Source of the DNA: Actinomycetota bacterium
Lineage (GTDB): Bacteria; Actinomycetota; Aquicultoria; SURF-47
Reading direction: 5' to 3'
NCBI GenBank assembly: GCA_003599235.1
Contig: QZJE01000011.1
Location: 21,554 to 85,553, forward strand
Length of the DNA stretch: 64,000 nucleotides
Shown here one piece after another: positions 54,394 to 63,756 of the stretch (the first letter of the stretch is position 1; each line of letters starts with the position of its first letter). The position numbers and the translations under genes are program-made. The notes beneath the pieces are model-generated. The model was not told where the DNA came from and searched no databases. It saw nothing but the letters and a program-made list of their open reading frames with translations.

Positions 54394-55256
54394 TTTTTTC
54401 CCTGCCTGCTAGCAGGCAGGGCCTGTCTTATTATCGCATTCTTAACAGCTGACAAAGGCATGTTCTGGCTAATTTCATATCCGCAAACCCCCAGCTGATG
54501 CTTAATTTGCCACTCTTCTGGCAACTTTAAAGCTAGTTCGTTAATCAAATCGTGCTGGCGGAATAGCTCTTCCACCCCAGCCTTAAAAGCTACCTGGCCG
54601 TTGTTTAAAGCAATTACGTTTTGACTAAGGTAAGATACTTCTTCTAAATCATGGCTTATCAAAACCAAGGTAGTGCGGCGGTCATGCTGAAGATTTTTAA
54701 GATAAGTGAGCAACCTTCCCCTGGTAGTAGTATCTAAGCCGGTAGTTGGTTCATCTAAAATTAGCATCTTAGGCTTAATTGCTAAAATGCCGGCAATAGC
54801 CACTCTTCTTTTTTCTCCCCCGGAAAGCGAAAAAGGCGATCTTTGGTTGATTTTCCGGTAGTTTAGGCCAACTAGCTCAAGAGCTTCTTGTACTCTTTTT
54901 TTAACTTCAATTTTTGCCATCCCCAGGTTCGTCGGGCCAAAAGCAACATCGTCATAGACCGTTTTTTCAAAAAGCTGATTTTCGGGGTTTTGAAAAACAA
55001 TACCGATTTTTTTCCAAATATCTTTTACAACAACCGCTGTCCCTAGTAGCTTGCCGTCGATGTAAGCCTCGCCTGCGCTTGGAATAATAAGACCGGCTAT
55101 AACTTGAGCTAAAGTAGACTTTCCAGAACCTATGGGACCAATTATCGATACCGCATCACCCTCGCTTAACTCCAAAGAAATATTTTTTAAAGCCATTTTG
55201 GCAATAGCGGTATTAGCATTGTAGCTGTAGGAAACATTCCTTAGATTAAGGAGCAA
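54390..55256 (-). CDS. ecfA2: ECF transporter ATPase, second copy
   Basis: The 288-residue ABC ATPase has 'IGPIGSGKSTLAQV' (Walker A), 'PFSLSGGEKRRVAIAGILA' (signature) and 'MLILDEPTTGLD' (Walker B). The start is TTG at 55256, overlapping ecfA1 by 16 bases. Residues 279-286 are encoded by a perfect 20-base palindrome (54401-54420), so the C-terminal tail 'ALPASRQGKK' is repeat-derived. Confidence 0.95.
   Translation of the reverse strand: MLLNLRNVSYSYNANTAIAKMALKNISLELSEGDAVSIIGPIGSGKSTLAQVIAGLIIPSAGEAYIDGKLLGTAVVVKDIWKKIGIVFQNPENQLFEKTVYDDVAFGPTNLGMAKIEVKKRVQEALELVGLNYRKINQRSPFSLSGGEKRRVAIAGILAIKPKMLILDEPTTGLDTTTRGRLLTYLKNLQHDRRTTLVLISHDLEEVSYLSQNVIALNNGQVAFKAGVEELFRQHDLINELALKLPEEWQIKHQLGVCGYEISQNMPLSAVKNAIIRQALPASRQGKK
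54401..54420. repeat. Perfect 20-base palindrome at the end of ecfA2
   Basis: CCTGCCTGCTAGCAGGCAGG is its own reverse complement. It encodes the last residues of the EcfA2 protein. Confidence 0.85.
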
Positions 55257-56062
55257 AGACAGCTCACCAATCCTTTAATTCCAAGTTCATCTTGTTCAAT
55301 ATCTAGGCCTTCTTTTTTTAGCAAGTAGTTTAGTAAAGCCCATTTAGGTATAGGTAGTTCTAGTTGACGCATCTTTTCTATATCGAAAAATAAATCTTTT
55401 GGCGGACAATCCAGAGCAATTGCTCCATCATGTAAAACTATTATCCGATCGGCATCAATGGCTTCATCGATGAAGTGAGTGATTAATACAACGCCTACTT
55501 TTTGCTCCTTATTTAATTTCATAACTAAATCAATTATCTCTTCTCTTGATTTAGGATCTAGGAAGCTGGTAGGTTCATCAAGTACCAAATACCTGGGAGC
55601 CAAAGCCAATACGGAAGCTATTGCTATTTTTTGTTTTTGGCCAGAAGATAAATTGTGCGGCTCTTCATAGCGGAAATCAGTCATGGATACCGCTTTTAGA
55701 GACTGCATAATTCTTTTTTCGATTTCCTTTCTACTTAACCCTAGGTTCTGCGGGCCAAAAGCAATATCTTCTTCAACTATCGAGGAGATGATTTGAGCCT
55801 CTGGATTTTGAAATAAAAAACCAACTTTCTGCCTTACTTTCCAAAGTGAATTAGGCTCAGATGTAGGTGAATTATCAACAAATACTTGGCCTTTGGAGGG
55901 AATTAGAAGACCGTTTATCATCTTAGCTAAAGTAGACTTACCACTACCATTAGGCCCAATAATAGCTACAAACTCTCCTACCTTAACCTTTAATTCAATA
56001 TCTCTTAGGGCAGTCGTTTTAGAAGACTTGTAGGTGTGAGAAACATTTTTTAGCTCTATCAT
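55241..56062 (-). CDS. ecfA1: ECF transporter ATPase, first copy
   Basis: The 273-residue ABC ATPase has 'GPNGSGKSTLAKMING' (Walker A), 'HNLSSGQKQKIAIASVLA' (signature, with SS in place of SG) and 'YLVLDEPTSFLD' (Walker B). It follows rplQ by 17 bases, the standard position in Gram-positive and actinobacterial genomes. With EcfA2 and EcfT it energises substrate-binding S components. Confidence 0.95.
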   Translation of the reverse strand: MIELKNVSHTYKSSKTTALRDIELKVKVGEFVAIIGPNGSGKSTLAKMINGLLIPSKGQVFVDNSPTSEPNSLWKVRQKVGFLFQNPEAQIISSIVEEDIAFGPQNLGLSRKEIEKRIMQSLKAVSMTDFRYEEPHNLSSGQKQKIAIASVLALAPRYLVLDEPTSFLDPKSREEIIDLVMKLNKEQKVGVVLITHFIDEAIDADRIIVLHDGAIALDCPPKDLFFDIEKMRQLELPIPKWALLNYLLKKEGLDIEQDELGIKGLVSCLCSLI

Positions 56063-56079
56063 AGAGTAAGAATAGCAGA

Positions 56080-56430
56080 TTAGACTAGTTCAATGATAGC
56101 CATGGGCGCATTGTCGCCCTTTCTGGAACCAGTTTTTATTATTCTGGTATAGCCGCCATTTGTATCAGCATACTTTGGAGCAACTTCTGCAAAAATCTTA
56201 TGGACCAAATCCTTGTCGGAAATTTTCTTTAAAACTTCACGTCTTGATGCAACATCACCTTTTTTTGCTAACGTAATTATTTTTTCAGCATGCGATCTTA
56301 GCTCTTTTGCTTTTCTGTGCGTAGTGTTAATTTTTTCATACTCAAAAAGCTGGGCCGCCAGATTATTCATCAAGGCTTTATAATGAGCAGAATCAGTAGC
56401 TAATTTACGTTCCTTTTTTCTGTGTCTCAC
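56080..56430 (-). CDS. rplQ: Ribosomal protein L17
   Basis: The 116-residue protein begins '[20 protein letters not shown]' and ends '[20 protein letters not shown]', the L17 pattern. It is at the end of the ribosomal superoperon. The GTG start directly follows the rpoA stop. Confidence 0.96.
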   Translation of the reverse strand: MRHRKKERKLATDSAHYKALMNNLAAQLFEYEKINTTHRKAKELRSHAEKIITLAKKGDVASRREVLKKISDKDLVHKIFAEVAPKYADTNGGYTRIIKTGSRKGDNAPMAIIELV

Positions 56431-57363
56431 TTAAGCATTTCCTCCAAGTTCAAGCCCAAGTTCTTTAAGCTTATCCTCTATCTCATCGATTGACTTCTGG
56501 CCAAAATTCCTAATTGACATTAAGTCTTCTTTTTTAGTTTGAGTCAACTGCCCTAATGTATCAACACCTGCTTTTTTTAAACAGTTATAAGAACGCACCG
56601 ATAAATCAAGGTCTTCTATCGGTTGATTTAGCATCTGGGTAGAAGGAGTCTCAGCAGCAACAAAAATCGATTGCTCGGTGGCAGTTGCCTCTTCAATTAA
56701 TAGCTCTAAATGTTCATTAATAATATTGGCAGCTTGAGATAAAGCATCTTCTGGAGCCATAGAGCCATTTGTCTCTAAAGTCAGAGTCATTTTATTAAAA
56801 TCAGTTCTCTGTCCAACGCGGGTATTTTCTACCTTATAGCTTGCTTTCTTAACAGGTGAAAATACCGAATCGACGGTAATTGTGCCAATGGGCATATTAG
56901 GAGTTTTGTTTTTCTCAGCAGTGGAATATCCGCGACCCTTCTCTACTGTCATCTCCATATTGATACTACCAGTTTTATTAATGCTGCATATATATAAGCT
57001 GGGGTTAACTATTTCAACATCAGCCGGGGCTTTGATATCAGCTGCTGTTACTTCCTTGGGGCCTTTAGCACTAAGTTTAATTGTAACCGGCTCTTCAGAA
57101 TGCGACTTAAGAACTAAGTTCTTGATGTTTAACAAAATATCTACTACATCTTCTTTTACGCCTTTAATGGTAGAAAACTCATGCTGAACACCTTCAATTT
57201 TAACCGAAGTCACCGCTGCTCCCGGCAAAGAAGACATCAGCACCCGCCTTAGAGAATTGCCAAAAGTATAGCCGAATCCTCGCTCTAGGGGTTCGAAGAT
57301 AAAACTAGTTGAAAAGTCACCTTCTTTTTGCTTTGAAACACTTGGTTTAAGAATTTGAATCAT
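56431..57363 (-). CDS. rpoA: RNA polymerase alpha subunit
   Basis: The 310-residue protein has the N-terminal dimerisation domain ('ERGFGYTFGNSLRRVLMSSL', 'PGAAVTSVKIEGVQHEF') and the C-terminal domain ('SVRSYNCLKKAGVDTLGQL', 'MSIRNFGQKSIDEIEDKL') that contacts activators and UP elements. AGGAGG precedes the ATG. Confidence 0.98.
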   Translation of the reverse strand: MIQILKPSVSKQKEGDFSTSFIFEPLERGFGYTFGNSLRRVLMSSLPGAAVTSVKIEGVQHEFSTIKGVKEDVVDILLNIKNLVLKSHSEEPVTIKLSAKGPKEVTAADIKAPADVEIVNPSLYICSINKTGSINMEMTVEKGRGYSTAEKNKTPNMPIGTITVDSVFSPVKKASYKVENTRVGQRTDFNKMTLTLETNGSMAPEDALSQAANIINEHLELLIEEATATEQSIFVAAETPSTQMLNQPIEDLDLSVRSYNCLKKAGVDTLGQLTQTKKEDLMSIRNFGQKSIDEIEDKLKELGLELGGNA

Positions 57364-57439
57364 AATAACCTCCTATTGATCGGCTAATAGTCTATCGTCC
57401 AGGTAGTCGGTTATGCTACCTGATCATCGACTTTAGCCA
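57364..57439 (-). promoter_or_regulatory. Hairpin leader between rpsD and rpoA
   Basis: The 76-base spacer contains CAGGTAG-(9 bases)-CTACCTG, a 7-bp stem, upstream of the rpoA ribosome binding site. It is the only sizeable gap in this part of the operon; a role in S4 autoregulation is possible but not shown. Confidence 0.35.
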
Positions 57440-58069
57440 TTATTTCGAGTATAACTCGACGATTAACTGCTCCTGCAAAGGAACTTGTATTTCTTCTCTT
57501 TCTGGAATATGAATAATTGTGCTCTTAAGATTTTTATCATCTGCTCTAATCCAGCTAGGAACTTCAGCTCTATTCGGCGATTTAACAAAAACTTTAATTG
57601 CCTGCGATGCAGAACTTTTTGGATTAATAGCAACTACATCGTTTTCTTTTACTAAAAACGATGGAATATTTACCTTTCTATTATTTACCAGCACATGACC
57701 GTGCCTTATTAATTGCCTTGAAGCCGCCCTGGAAGCACCATAACCCAGCCTGTAAATAATATTGTCTAGCCTTGCTTCTAATAGTTGTAATAAATTTTCG
57801 CCGGTAATTCCTTTTCTGCGGCTAGCTTCTTGATAATACCCGCGGAACTGCTTTTCTAACACCCCATAGAGTCTTTTCGCTTTCTGCTTTTCACGTAGTT
57901 GTAAAGCATACTGGCTTTCTTTGCCGCGACGGCGCCGTCCGTGCTCACCGGGAGCATACGGTCGCTTTTCCTCCGGACATTTCTCGGTTAGACACTTTTC
58001 GCCTTTTAAGAAAAGCTTAAGGTTTTCTCTTCTGCATAACTTACAAACCGATTCAGTATATCTTGCCAT
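57440..58069 (-). CDS. rpsD: Ribosomal protein S4, zinc-binding type
   Basis: The 209-residue protein has four N-terminal Cys ('CKLCRRENLKLFLKGEKC', then a Cys in 'TEKCPEE'), the zinc-binding form of S4. An S4 domain follows ('LEARLDNIIYRLGYGASRAA'). It is a primary 16S rRNA binder. It overlaps the rpsK stop by one base (TAATG). Confidence 0.97.
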   Translation of the reverse strand: MARYTESVCKLCRRENLKLFLKGEKCLTEKCPEEKRPYAPGEHGRRRRGKESQYALQLREKQKAKRLYGVLEKQFRGYYQEASRRKGITGENLLQLLEARLDNIIYRLGYGASRAASRQLIRHGHVLVNNRKVNIPSFLVKENDVVAINPKSSASQAIKVFVKSPNRAEVPSWIRADDKNLKSTIIHIPEREEIQVPLQEQLIVELYSK

Positions 58070-58464
58070 TACATTCTTCTTCTCTTTTTGGGACGAGGCC
58101 CGTTGTGAGGCACAGGAGTCCTGTCTTGGATATAGCCTACTTCAATCCCATTGGCTTGCAGGGATTTTACAGCAGTATCACGACCCGGTCCTGGACCCTT
58201 CATTAAAACATCTACTTTTTTAACACCGTGTTCTTTTGCCTTTTTTGCAACAGTCTCAGCTGCAATTTGTGCGGCGAAAGGAGTACCTTTACGAGAGCCT
58301 TTAAAACCTATCGTTCCTGAGCTAGCCCAAGCTATTGCATTGCCTTCACGGTCACAAATACTAATAATTGTATTGTTAAAAGTTGATTTAATATTAGCTA
58401 TTGCCTGAGGTATATTCTTTTTTTCTTTTCTTTTAGCTTTCTTAGCACCTTTTTTAGGAGGCAT
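58069..58464 (-). CDS. rpsK: Ribosomal protein S11
   Basis: The 131-residue protein has '[20 protein letters not shown]', '[14 protein letters not shown]' and '[18 protein letters not shown]', typical of S11. It lies on the 30S platform. The ATG directly follows the rpsM stop. Confidence 0.97.
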   Translation of the reverse strand: MPPKKGAKKAKRKEKKNIPQAIANIKSTFNNTIISICDREGNAIAWASSGTIGFKGSRKGTPFAAQIAAETVAKKAKEHGVKKVDVLMKGPGPGRDTAVKSLQANGIEVGYIQDRTPVPHNGPRPKKRRRM

Positions 58465-58842
58465 TTATTCTTTCCCTTTCTTTTTAGCTCCAACCGAATG
58501 CCTGGGACCTTTTCTAGTGCGGGCGTTGGTATGAGTTCTTTGCCCGTGAACAGGAAGCCCTCGTCTATGTCTCATGCCTCGGTAGCAACCAATTTCCATT
58601 AATCTTTTGATATTCTGAGAGATATCACGACGCAGGTCGCCTTCGGTTTTTAAGTTCTTATCTATATAATTTCTAAGTTTTACAACCTCGTCTTCGGTTA
58701 AGTTTTTAACTCTTGTATCCGGGCTAACTTGGGTTTGAGCTAAAATTTTGTCAGCTGTTGGCTGACCTACACCAAAAATATAAGTAAGAGCTGCTTCTAT
58801 TCTTTTTTCTCTGGGTAAATCTACTCCTGCTATACGAGCCAT
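58465..58842 (-). CDS. rpsM: Ribosomal protein S13
   Basis: The 125-residue protein begins '[20 protein letters not shown]' and ends '[20 protein letters not shown]'. It sits in the 30S head and contacts the P-site tRNA. Its ATG shares one base with the rpmJ stop codon. Confidence 0.97.
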   Translation of the reverse strand: MARIAGVDLPREKRIEAALTYIFGVGQPTADKILAQTQVSPDTRVKNLTEDEVVKLRNYIDKNLKTEGDLRRDISQNIKRLMEIGCYRGMRHRRGLPVHGQRTHTNARTRKGPRHSVGAKKKGKE

Positions 58843-58958
58843 TATTTTCCTTGCTTCTGCTTATGTCTAGGATTTTGGCATATCACCATTACCCGGCCCC
58901 GACGCCGGATTATTTTACACTTTTCACATATCTTCTTTACAGATGGTTGCACTTTCAT
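58842..58958 (-). CDS. rpmJ: Ribosomal protein L36, zinc-binding type
   Basis: I found this 38-residue gene by reading the gap between infA and rpsM. It begins '[15 protein letters not shown]' and has Cys11, Cys14, Cys27 and His32, the zinc-binding set of L36. The ATG overlaps the infA stop (ATGA), and its TAA overlaps the rpsM ATG. The zinc form suggests no need for zinc sparing. Confidence 0.97.
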   Translation of the reverse strand: MKVQPSVKKICEKCKIIRRRGRVMVICQNPRHKQKQGK

Positions 58959-59176
58959 TTGTGTCTATAAACTATTCTTGCCCTGGTCAAGTCATATGGT
59001 GACATTTCCAGCTTAACTTTATCCCCGGGCAATATCCGAATATAATGCATTCGCATTTTACCAGAAATATGAGCTAGTACAACATGTTTATTTTCTAGCT
59101 CTACTTTAAACATCGCATTTGGCAGAGCTTCTAAAACAGTACCCTCTACCTCGATAGCTTTTTCTTTTTCAGCCAA
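58955..59176 (-). CDS. infA: Translation initiation factor IF-1
   Basis: The 73-residue OB-fold protein has '[20 protein letters not shown]', '[20 protein letters not shown]' and '[11 protein letters not shown]', the IF-1 signature. It binds the A site during initiation. It is followed by rpmJ and rpsM as in most bacteria. Confidence 0.98.
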   Translation of the reverse strand: MAEKEKAIEVEGTVLEALPNAMFKVELENKHVVLAHISGKMRMHYIRILPGDKVKLEMSPYDLTRARIVYRHK

Positions 59177-59234
59177 GGTTTATCCTCGCTTTACAAATCA
59201 CAAACGTTAATCATAACAAAATTGTTGCTTGGTG

Positions 59235-59306
59235 TCTACAGCTTAAGCTGTAAGTTATAAGCTCTAAGCCAAAAAATTTTTAAAACTTACGTCTTACGGC
59301 TTAAAG
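59235..59306. repeat. Word-like repeat (AGCTTAAGCTGTAAG type) between map and infA
   Basis: The 124-base spacer, unusually long for this operon, holds 'AGCTTAAGCTGTAAGTTATAAGC' and 'CTTACGGCTTAAAGCTG'-type words that can pair imperfectly. The words resemble those at the menG-rluB junction (9333-9352). No gene seen. Confidence 0.45.
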
Positions 59307-60047
59307 CTGTGTTAGTATTTGTGGCCCGTCATTAGTAATGGCCACAGTATGCTCAAAATGGGCGGAAAGTTTTTTGTCAAAAGTAGTCACCGTCCAGTTA
59401 TCCTTACCTATAACTACCTCGGATACGCCCATATTAACCATAGGCTCTAAAGCTAAAACCATCCCTTGTTTTAATAAGGGCCCTGTTCCTGGCATACCGA
59501 AGTTAGGGATTTGCGGATCCTCATGCATTTGTTGGCCGATTCCATGACCTACAAACTCTCTTACCACGTTATAACCAGCTTTTTCTGCAATATTTTGTAT
59601 TGAGGCCGAAATATCATACAGTCTATTTGCCGGCTTGCATTGCTTAATAGCCATATTTAGAGCTTGTTTGGAAATATCAATTAATTCCTGAGCTTGCCTA
59701 CCAATGTTGCCAACCGGCAGGGTAATAGCAGCATCACCGTAATAGCCATCTTTTTCCACCCCTACATCAATGCTTATTATATCGCCCTCTTCAAGTACTC
59801 TATTACCAGGTACCCCGTGCACCACTTCTTCATTAACAGAAGTACAAATAGAGGCGGGGTATCCGCGATATCCTAAAAATGCAGAGCGGCCTCCTCTGGC
59901 ATAAATCTCTTTAGATGCAATCTCATCAAGTTTTTTAGTGGTAATCCCCGGAGATATCCTGCTTTCTAGTACCTCTAATACAGAAGCCACTATTTTGCCA
60001 GCCAGCCTCATCTGATCAAGCTCAGCAGTTGACTTACAAACAATCAA
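59301..60047 (-). CDS. map: Methionine aminopeptidase type I
   Basis: The 248-residue protein has the metal ligands in 'ISIDVGVEKDGYYGDAAITL' (two Asp), 'FVGHGIGQQMHEDPQIPN' (His) and 'LALEPMVN' (Glu), and 'HFEHTVAIT' (Glu). It removes N-terminal Met. The start is TTG at 60047, overlapping the adk stop as TTGA. Confidence 0.97.
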   Translation of the reverse strand: MIVCKSTAELDQMRLAGKIVASVLEVLESRISPGITTKKLDEIASKEIYARGGRSAFLGYRGYPASICTSVNEEVVHGVPGNRVLEEGDIISIDVGVEKDGYYGDAAITLPVGNIGRQAQELIDISKQALNMAIKQCKPANRLYDISASIQNIAEKAGYNVVREFVGHGIGQQMHEDPQIPNFGMPGTGPLLKQGMVLALEPMVNMGVSEVVIGKDNWTVTTFDKKLSAHFEHTVAITNDGPQILTQL

Positions 60048-60697
60048 GCGTAATCACCTTTTAAAACAGTGAGGATATCGTAAAAAACCGCATCTATTGA
60101 TTGCTGGCCATCAACCGACTTTAGAAGATTTTGTCTTTTATAGTAACTAATCAAAGGCTCTGTTTGCTCTTTGTATACTTTTAGGCGGTTTGTAACCGTC
60201 TCAATAGTATCGTCGCTTCTATGAACTAACTTTCCCCCGCAAGCATCACAAAAATTAGGATTTTGAGGGGGCTCAAAAACAAGATGATAAACACGTTTGC
60301 AATCAACACAGCTACGGCGTCCAGTTAAACGATTAATAATCTCTTCATCTGCCACTTCGATATTAAGTACCGCATCAAGTTTATGTCCGCTTTCGCTTAA
60401 GGCTTTATCAAGCGCTTCTGCTTGCCGAACAGTACGCGGAAAACCATCAAGCAAAAACCCTTTTTGACAATCAGCAGACTTAAGACGCTCTATAGCAATA
60501 CCGATAACTACCTCATCAGGAACAAGTTCCCCTTTATCCATATAACTTTTGGCTTTTATTCCAAGTTCGGTTTGTTTTGAAACAGCTTCGCGTAGCATAT
60601 CGCCCGTTGAGATATGGGGGATTTCTAGTTCTTCTGCAATAAAAGTAGCTTGAGTTCCTTTACCTGAGCCTGGCGGACCTAGTAGAACAAGGTTCAT
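60044..60697 (-). CDS. adk: Adenylate kinase with zinc lid
   Basis: The 217-residue protein has 'LVLLGPPGSGKGTQATFIAE' (P-loop), 'GFPRTVRQAEALD' and a LID domain with CxxC...CxxC ('CVDCKRVYHLVF', 'FCDACGGKLVHR'), the zinc-binding long form. It balances AMP, ADP and ATP. It overlaps secY by one base. Confidence 0.97.
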   Translation of the reverse strand: MNLVLLGPPGSGKGTQATFIAEELEIPHISTGDMLREAVSKQTELGIKAKSYMDKGELVPDEVVIGIAIERLKSADCQKGFLLDGFPRTVRQAEALDKALSESGHKLDAVLNIEVADEEIINRLTGRRSCVDCKRVYHLVFEPPQNPNFCDACGGKLVHRSDDTIETVTNRLKVYKEQTEPLISYYKRQNLLKSVDGQQSIDAVFYDILTVLKGDYA

Positions 60698-61965
60698 TAT
60701 TTTAAGAATCCTTCGTAGTGCCTCATAACAAGCTGGGATTCAAGCTGTCGTACAGTCTCTAAGGAAACACCAACGATAATTAAAATCGAGATACCGCTAA
60801 ATGAGTTGATAACAACATTTCCTCCGCCAACACCGGAAAAAATTATGGTTGGCAGAATAGCTAAAAATCCCAAAAAAATAGCTCCTGGCAAGGTAAGACG
60901 AGTAAGAATATTGTTGATATACTCAGCAGTAGCTCCCCCTGGGCGCACCCCGGGAATAAAACCGCCATATTTTTTAAGATTATCAGCCGTATCTTTAGGG
61001 TTAAAGATAATAGCGGTATAAAAATAAGCAAAGAAAACGATTAATAATACTTCAAGAGTTAGATTAAGAGGTGTCCCCGGACCTAAATAACGAATCACTG
61101 TTGTCCCAAAAGTACTTTTACTGAAATAATTTTGAACCATAAGAAATGGGAAATTTAGAATAGCGCTAGCAAAAATAATAGGAATGACCCCCGATGAGTT
61201 GACTTTTAGGGGAATAAAAGTAGCTGCCCCGCCATACATCTTGCGCCCAACAATTCGTTTTGCATACTGAACCGGAACTTTTCGCTGTCCAAGCTCCATA
61301 TATACAACCGCTACTATCATCGTTAGAAAAATTGCAATAAATAAAGCCAGTACGGCCGGATTAGATGCTATTAGTTGGCCAATTATTACAGGAAATCTAG
61401 CTAAAATATTAATAGTGATAATAATTGACATGCCGTTTCCTATCCCCCGCTGGGTAATAAGTTCTCCCAGCCACATTACTAATACAGTTCCGGTAACCAT
61501 GGTGCCAATCATCAATATCTTGGTAGCTAAACTAAAGGGAGGCTGGCCGGCTTGGCGAAGGGCAGCCTGGACAACTAAAATAGAGCCTGTTGACTCTAAA
61601 ACAGCTAAACCCAAGGTAAGATAACGGGTCCATTGAGTCATCTTTTTCTCGCCGATTTCTCCTTCTTTAGACCATTGTTCGATTTTAGGAATTACTACTC
61701 TTAAAAGCTGCATGATAATGGAAGCAGTAATATAGGGCATAATCCCCAGTGAGAAAATAGCCGCTCTGGCAAAAGCACCGCCGGTAACTAGATCTAGAAA
61801 CCCAAATATTGAGCCCTTAGATAAAACATTTGATACTACCGTAGGATCAACGCCAGGAACAGGAATTACCGCCCCAAGACGGTAAATAAGGATAATGGCA
61901 ACTGTAAAAATAATCTTTTTTCTTAAGTCTGGTAATTTCCAAAAACCCTTGATTGGATCTAACAC
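60697..61965 (-). CDS. secY: Preprotein translocase subunit SecY
   Basis: The 422-residue membrane protein has about ten helices. 'GIMPYITASIIMQLL', 'ELITQRGIGNGMSIIITIN' and 'QRKVPVQYAKRIVGRKMYGG' are SecY signatures. It forms the protein-conducting channel used by the exported proteins in the window. The GTG start shares one base with the rplO stop (TAGTG). Confidence 0.97.
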   Translation of the reverse strand: MLDPIKGFWKLPDLRKKIIFTVAIILIYRLGAVIPVPGVDPTVVSNVLSKGSIFGFLDLVTGGAFARAAIFSLGIMPYITASIIMQLLRVVIPKIEQWSKEGEIGEKKMTQWTRYLTLGLAVLESTGSILVVQAALRQAGQPPFSLATKILMIGTMVTGTVLVMWLGELITQRGIGNGMSIIITINILARFPVIIGQLIASNPAVLALFIAIFLTMIVAVVYMELGQRKVPVQYAKRIVGRKMYGGAATFIPLKVNSSGVIPIIFASAILNFPFLMVQNYFSKSTFGTTVIRYLGPGTPLNLTLEVLLIVFFAYFYTAIIFNPKDTADNLKKYGGFIPGVRPGGATAEYINNILTRLTLPGAIFLGFLAILPTIIFSGVGGGNVVINSFSGISILIIVGVSLETVRQLESQLVMRHYEGFLK

Positions 61966-62408
61966 TAGATTACCTCAGCTTTACCGCCAGCTTTTTTTAT
62001 AATACTGGCAGCTTTATCAGAAAACTTGTGAGCCTTAACAGTTAAGACCTTATTTACTTGTCCGTTTGCCAGCACCTTAACTAACCCATTTTTATCTTTT
62101 ATTATCTTTTGTTCAAAAAGTTTTTCTGGATTAACCTCTGTGTTAGCTGAAAACTTATTTAGACTATCTAAACTTACCAGCTGGAATTGTTTTTTAAAAG
62201 GGTTTTTAAAACCCGGCAATCTGGGAAGGTGCCTTTGTAAAGGAATCTGTCCACCGGCAAAACCAGGCCCTTTACCTCCGCCGGAACGAGATAGTTGGCC
62301 CTTTGTTCCCTTGCCAGCTGTAGTTCCATGACCTGAAGCATTTCCTCTTCCTATTCTTTTTCTATTTTTTTGACTAGCCTTAGCCGGCTTTAATTCGTGC
62401 AACCTCAT
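61965..62408 (-). CDS. rplO: Ribosomal protein L15
   Basis: The 147-residue protein has 'RIGRGNASGHGTTAGKGTKG' and 'GGQIPLQRHLPRLPGFKNPF', then a conserved C-terminal 'KAHKFSDKAASIIKKAGG'. It is a late-assembly 50S protein. It follows rpmD directly. Confidence 0.96.
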   Translation of the reverse strand: MRLHELKPAKASQKNRKRIGRGNASGHGTTAGKGTKGQLSRSGGGKGPGFAGGQIPLQRHLPRLPGFKNPFKKQFQLVSLDSLNKFSANTEVNPEKLFEQKIIKDKNGLVKVLANGQVNKVLTVKAHKFSDKAASIIKKAGGKAEVI

Positions 62409-62591
62409 TTACTTAGTCTCCAAAATTTCTACTAAATGGTTTACTTTATTTACCATTCCTCTTATCTCGGAACTGTCATTGTGCTCAACAACATGATTGA
62501 TTCGCTTAAGACCTAGGGCCCTAACAGTCTTTTTTTGCTTTTGTGGCCGCCCGATTATGCTTTTAACCTGTTTTATCTTCAACTTTGCCAT
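62409..62591 (-). CDS. rpmD: Ribosomal protein L30
   Basis: The 60-residue protein, 'KLKIKQVKSIIGRPQKQKKT' and 'LGLKRINHVVEHND', is a standard bacterial L30. It overlaps the rpsE stop by one base (TAATG). Confidence 0.96.
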   Translation of the reverse strand: MAKLKIKQVKSIIGRPQKQKKTVRALGLKRINHVVEHNDSSEIRGMVNKVNHLVEILETK

Positions 62592-63391
62592 TATTTTTTA
62601 TCTTCTTCCTTCTTTTCCTTCGGCTCCTTGTCCGGCGTAGCTTCCTTGTCCACCATAGCTTTAGCGTCAGTGGAAGCAGAGTCGGATGCTTTTTCTACTT
62701 TTGGCTTTTCTTCCTTCTTTTCTGCAGCTTTCACAGTTTCTTTTTTCTCTTTAGTTTCTACTTTCTTTGACTCTTCTTTCTTAGTTTCCTTTTTAGCCTT
62801 TGGTACCTCTTTTGCTTCAGTCTTCAGTTCTTCGCCTTTAAGTTCTTTCTTCTCTGCAGCCTGTTTGCTGACTCCTGTTTCCTGCTTTATAGCCTGCTTA
62901 TAGACATGCACCTTAACGCCTCTATTTTTCTCAACAGTTTCTTGGTCAAGAAGATTCTTAAGGCCCTCTATTGTTGCTTTAACCATGTTTATTGAGTTCT
63001 CAGATCCTAAAGATTTAGCTAAAACATCTTTAACTCCGGCTAGCTCCATTACCGCCCGAACGGGACCACCGGCAATAATTCCAGTACCAGGAGCAGCTGG
63101 TTTTAATAAAACCCTGCCTGCTCCATAAGCTCCAACTATTTGATGGGTTATCGTTTGGCCCGACAAAGGCACTTTAATTAAGTTCTTTTTAGCGCTTTGA
63201 GCAGCTTTATTTATTGCAACCGGCACTTCATGGCCTTTACCAAGACCAATGCCGACATGGCCTTGGTAATCTCCTACCACTACCATAGCCGCTAAACTAA
63301 ATCTGCGCCCGCCTTTAACTACTTTGGCGACTCTATTTATATGAACTACTTTTTCTTCAAGTTCGAGCTGATTAGCATCGATTTTGGGCAC
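62591..63391 (-). CDS. rpsE: Ribosomal protein S5 with a ~100-residue charged tail
   Basis: Residues 1-165 are a normal S5 ('[20 protein letters not shown]', '[20 protein letters not shown]', '[18 protein letters not shown]'). About 100 further residues rich in Lys and Glu follow, making it 266 residues against about 165-170 in most bacteria. Residues 236-254 of the tail come from a repeat related to that in rplU. The GTG start has AGGAGG 4 bases upstream. Confidence 0.95.
   Translation of the reverse strand: MPKIDANQLELEEKVVHINRVAKVVKGGRRFSLAAMVVVGDYQGHVGIGLGKGHEVPVAINKAAQSAKKNLIKVPLSGQTITHQIVGAYGAGRVLLKPAAPGTGIIAGGPVRAVMELAGVKDVLAKSLGSENSINMVKATIEGLKNLLDQETVEKNRGVKVHVYKQAIKQETGVSKQAAEKKELKGEELKTEAKEVPKAKKETKKEESKKVETKEKKETVKAAEKKEEKPKVEKASDSASTDAKAMVDKEATPDKEPKEKKEEDKK
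62630..62686. repeat. TCCGACTC...GCCGGAC repeat in the rpsE tail
   Basis: This longer version of the rplU repeat shares both ends and the GCTAAAGCT core, with extra 'TATGGTGGACAAGGAAGC' words. It is read in frame without stops. Confidence 0.65.
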
Positions 63392-63399
63392 ATATCCTC

Positions 63400-63756
63400 C
63401 TAAAACTTAAGTCCCTTTTCTCTAGCAGAATCTGCTAAAGCCTTAACCCGTCCGTGAAACAGAAAACCGGAACGATCAAAAACAACCTTTTTAACCCCTA
63501 TGGCTTTTGCTTTATCAGCAATAAGCTCTCCAACCTGTTTTGCAGCTTCTATATTTGAGGCATTTTTTACTTTGCCTTTAAGATTAAGAGTAGAAGCACT
63601 AGCTAGCACTTGCCCTTTGGTATCATCGACTAACTGGGCATAAATATTAGTATTACTCCTATAAACAGTTAGTCTGGGACATTTAGCCTCGCCAAATATT
63701 CTCTGGCGCACTCTGGTTTTTCTTTTCAATCTAGCTTTAACTTTTGGCGCTTTCAC
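63400..63756 (-). CDS. rplR: Ribosomal protein L18
   Basis: The 118-residue protein has '[19 protein letters not shown]' and '[20 protein letters not shown]', typical of L18, which binds 5S rRNA. The start is GTG, directly after the rplF stop. Confidence 0.96.
   Translation of the reverse strand: MKAPKVKARLKRKTRVRQRIFGEAKCPRLTVYRSNTNIYAQLVDDTKGQVLASASTLNLKGKVKNASNIEAAKQVGELIADKAKAIGVKKVVFDRSGFLFHGRVKALADSAREKGLKF

Noticed and set aside
62535..62903. 122-residue Ser/Phe-rich plus-strand frame
   Set aside because: It is antisense to the Lys/Glu-rich rpsE tail; the composition is explained by that.
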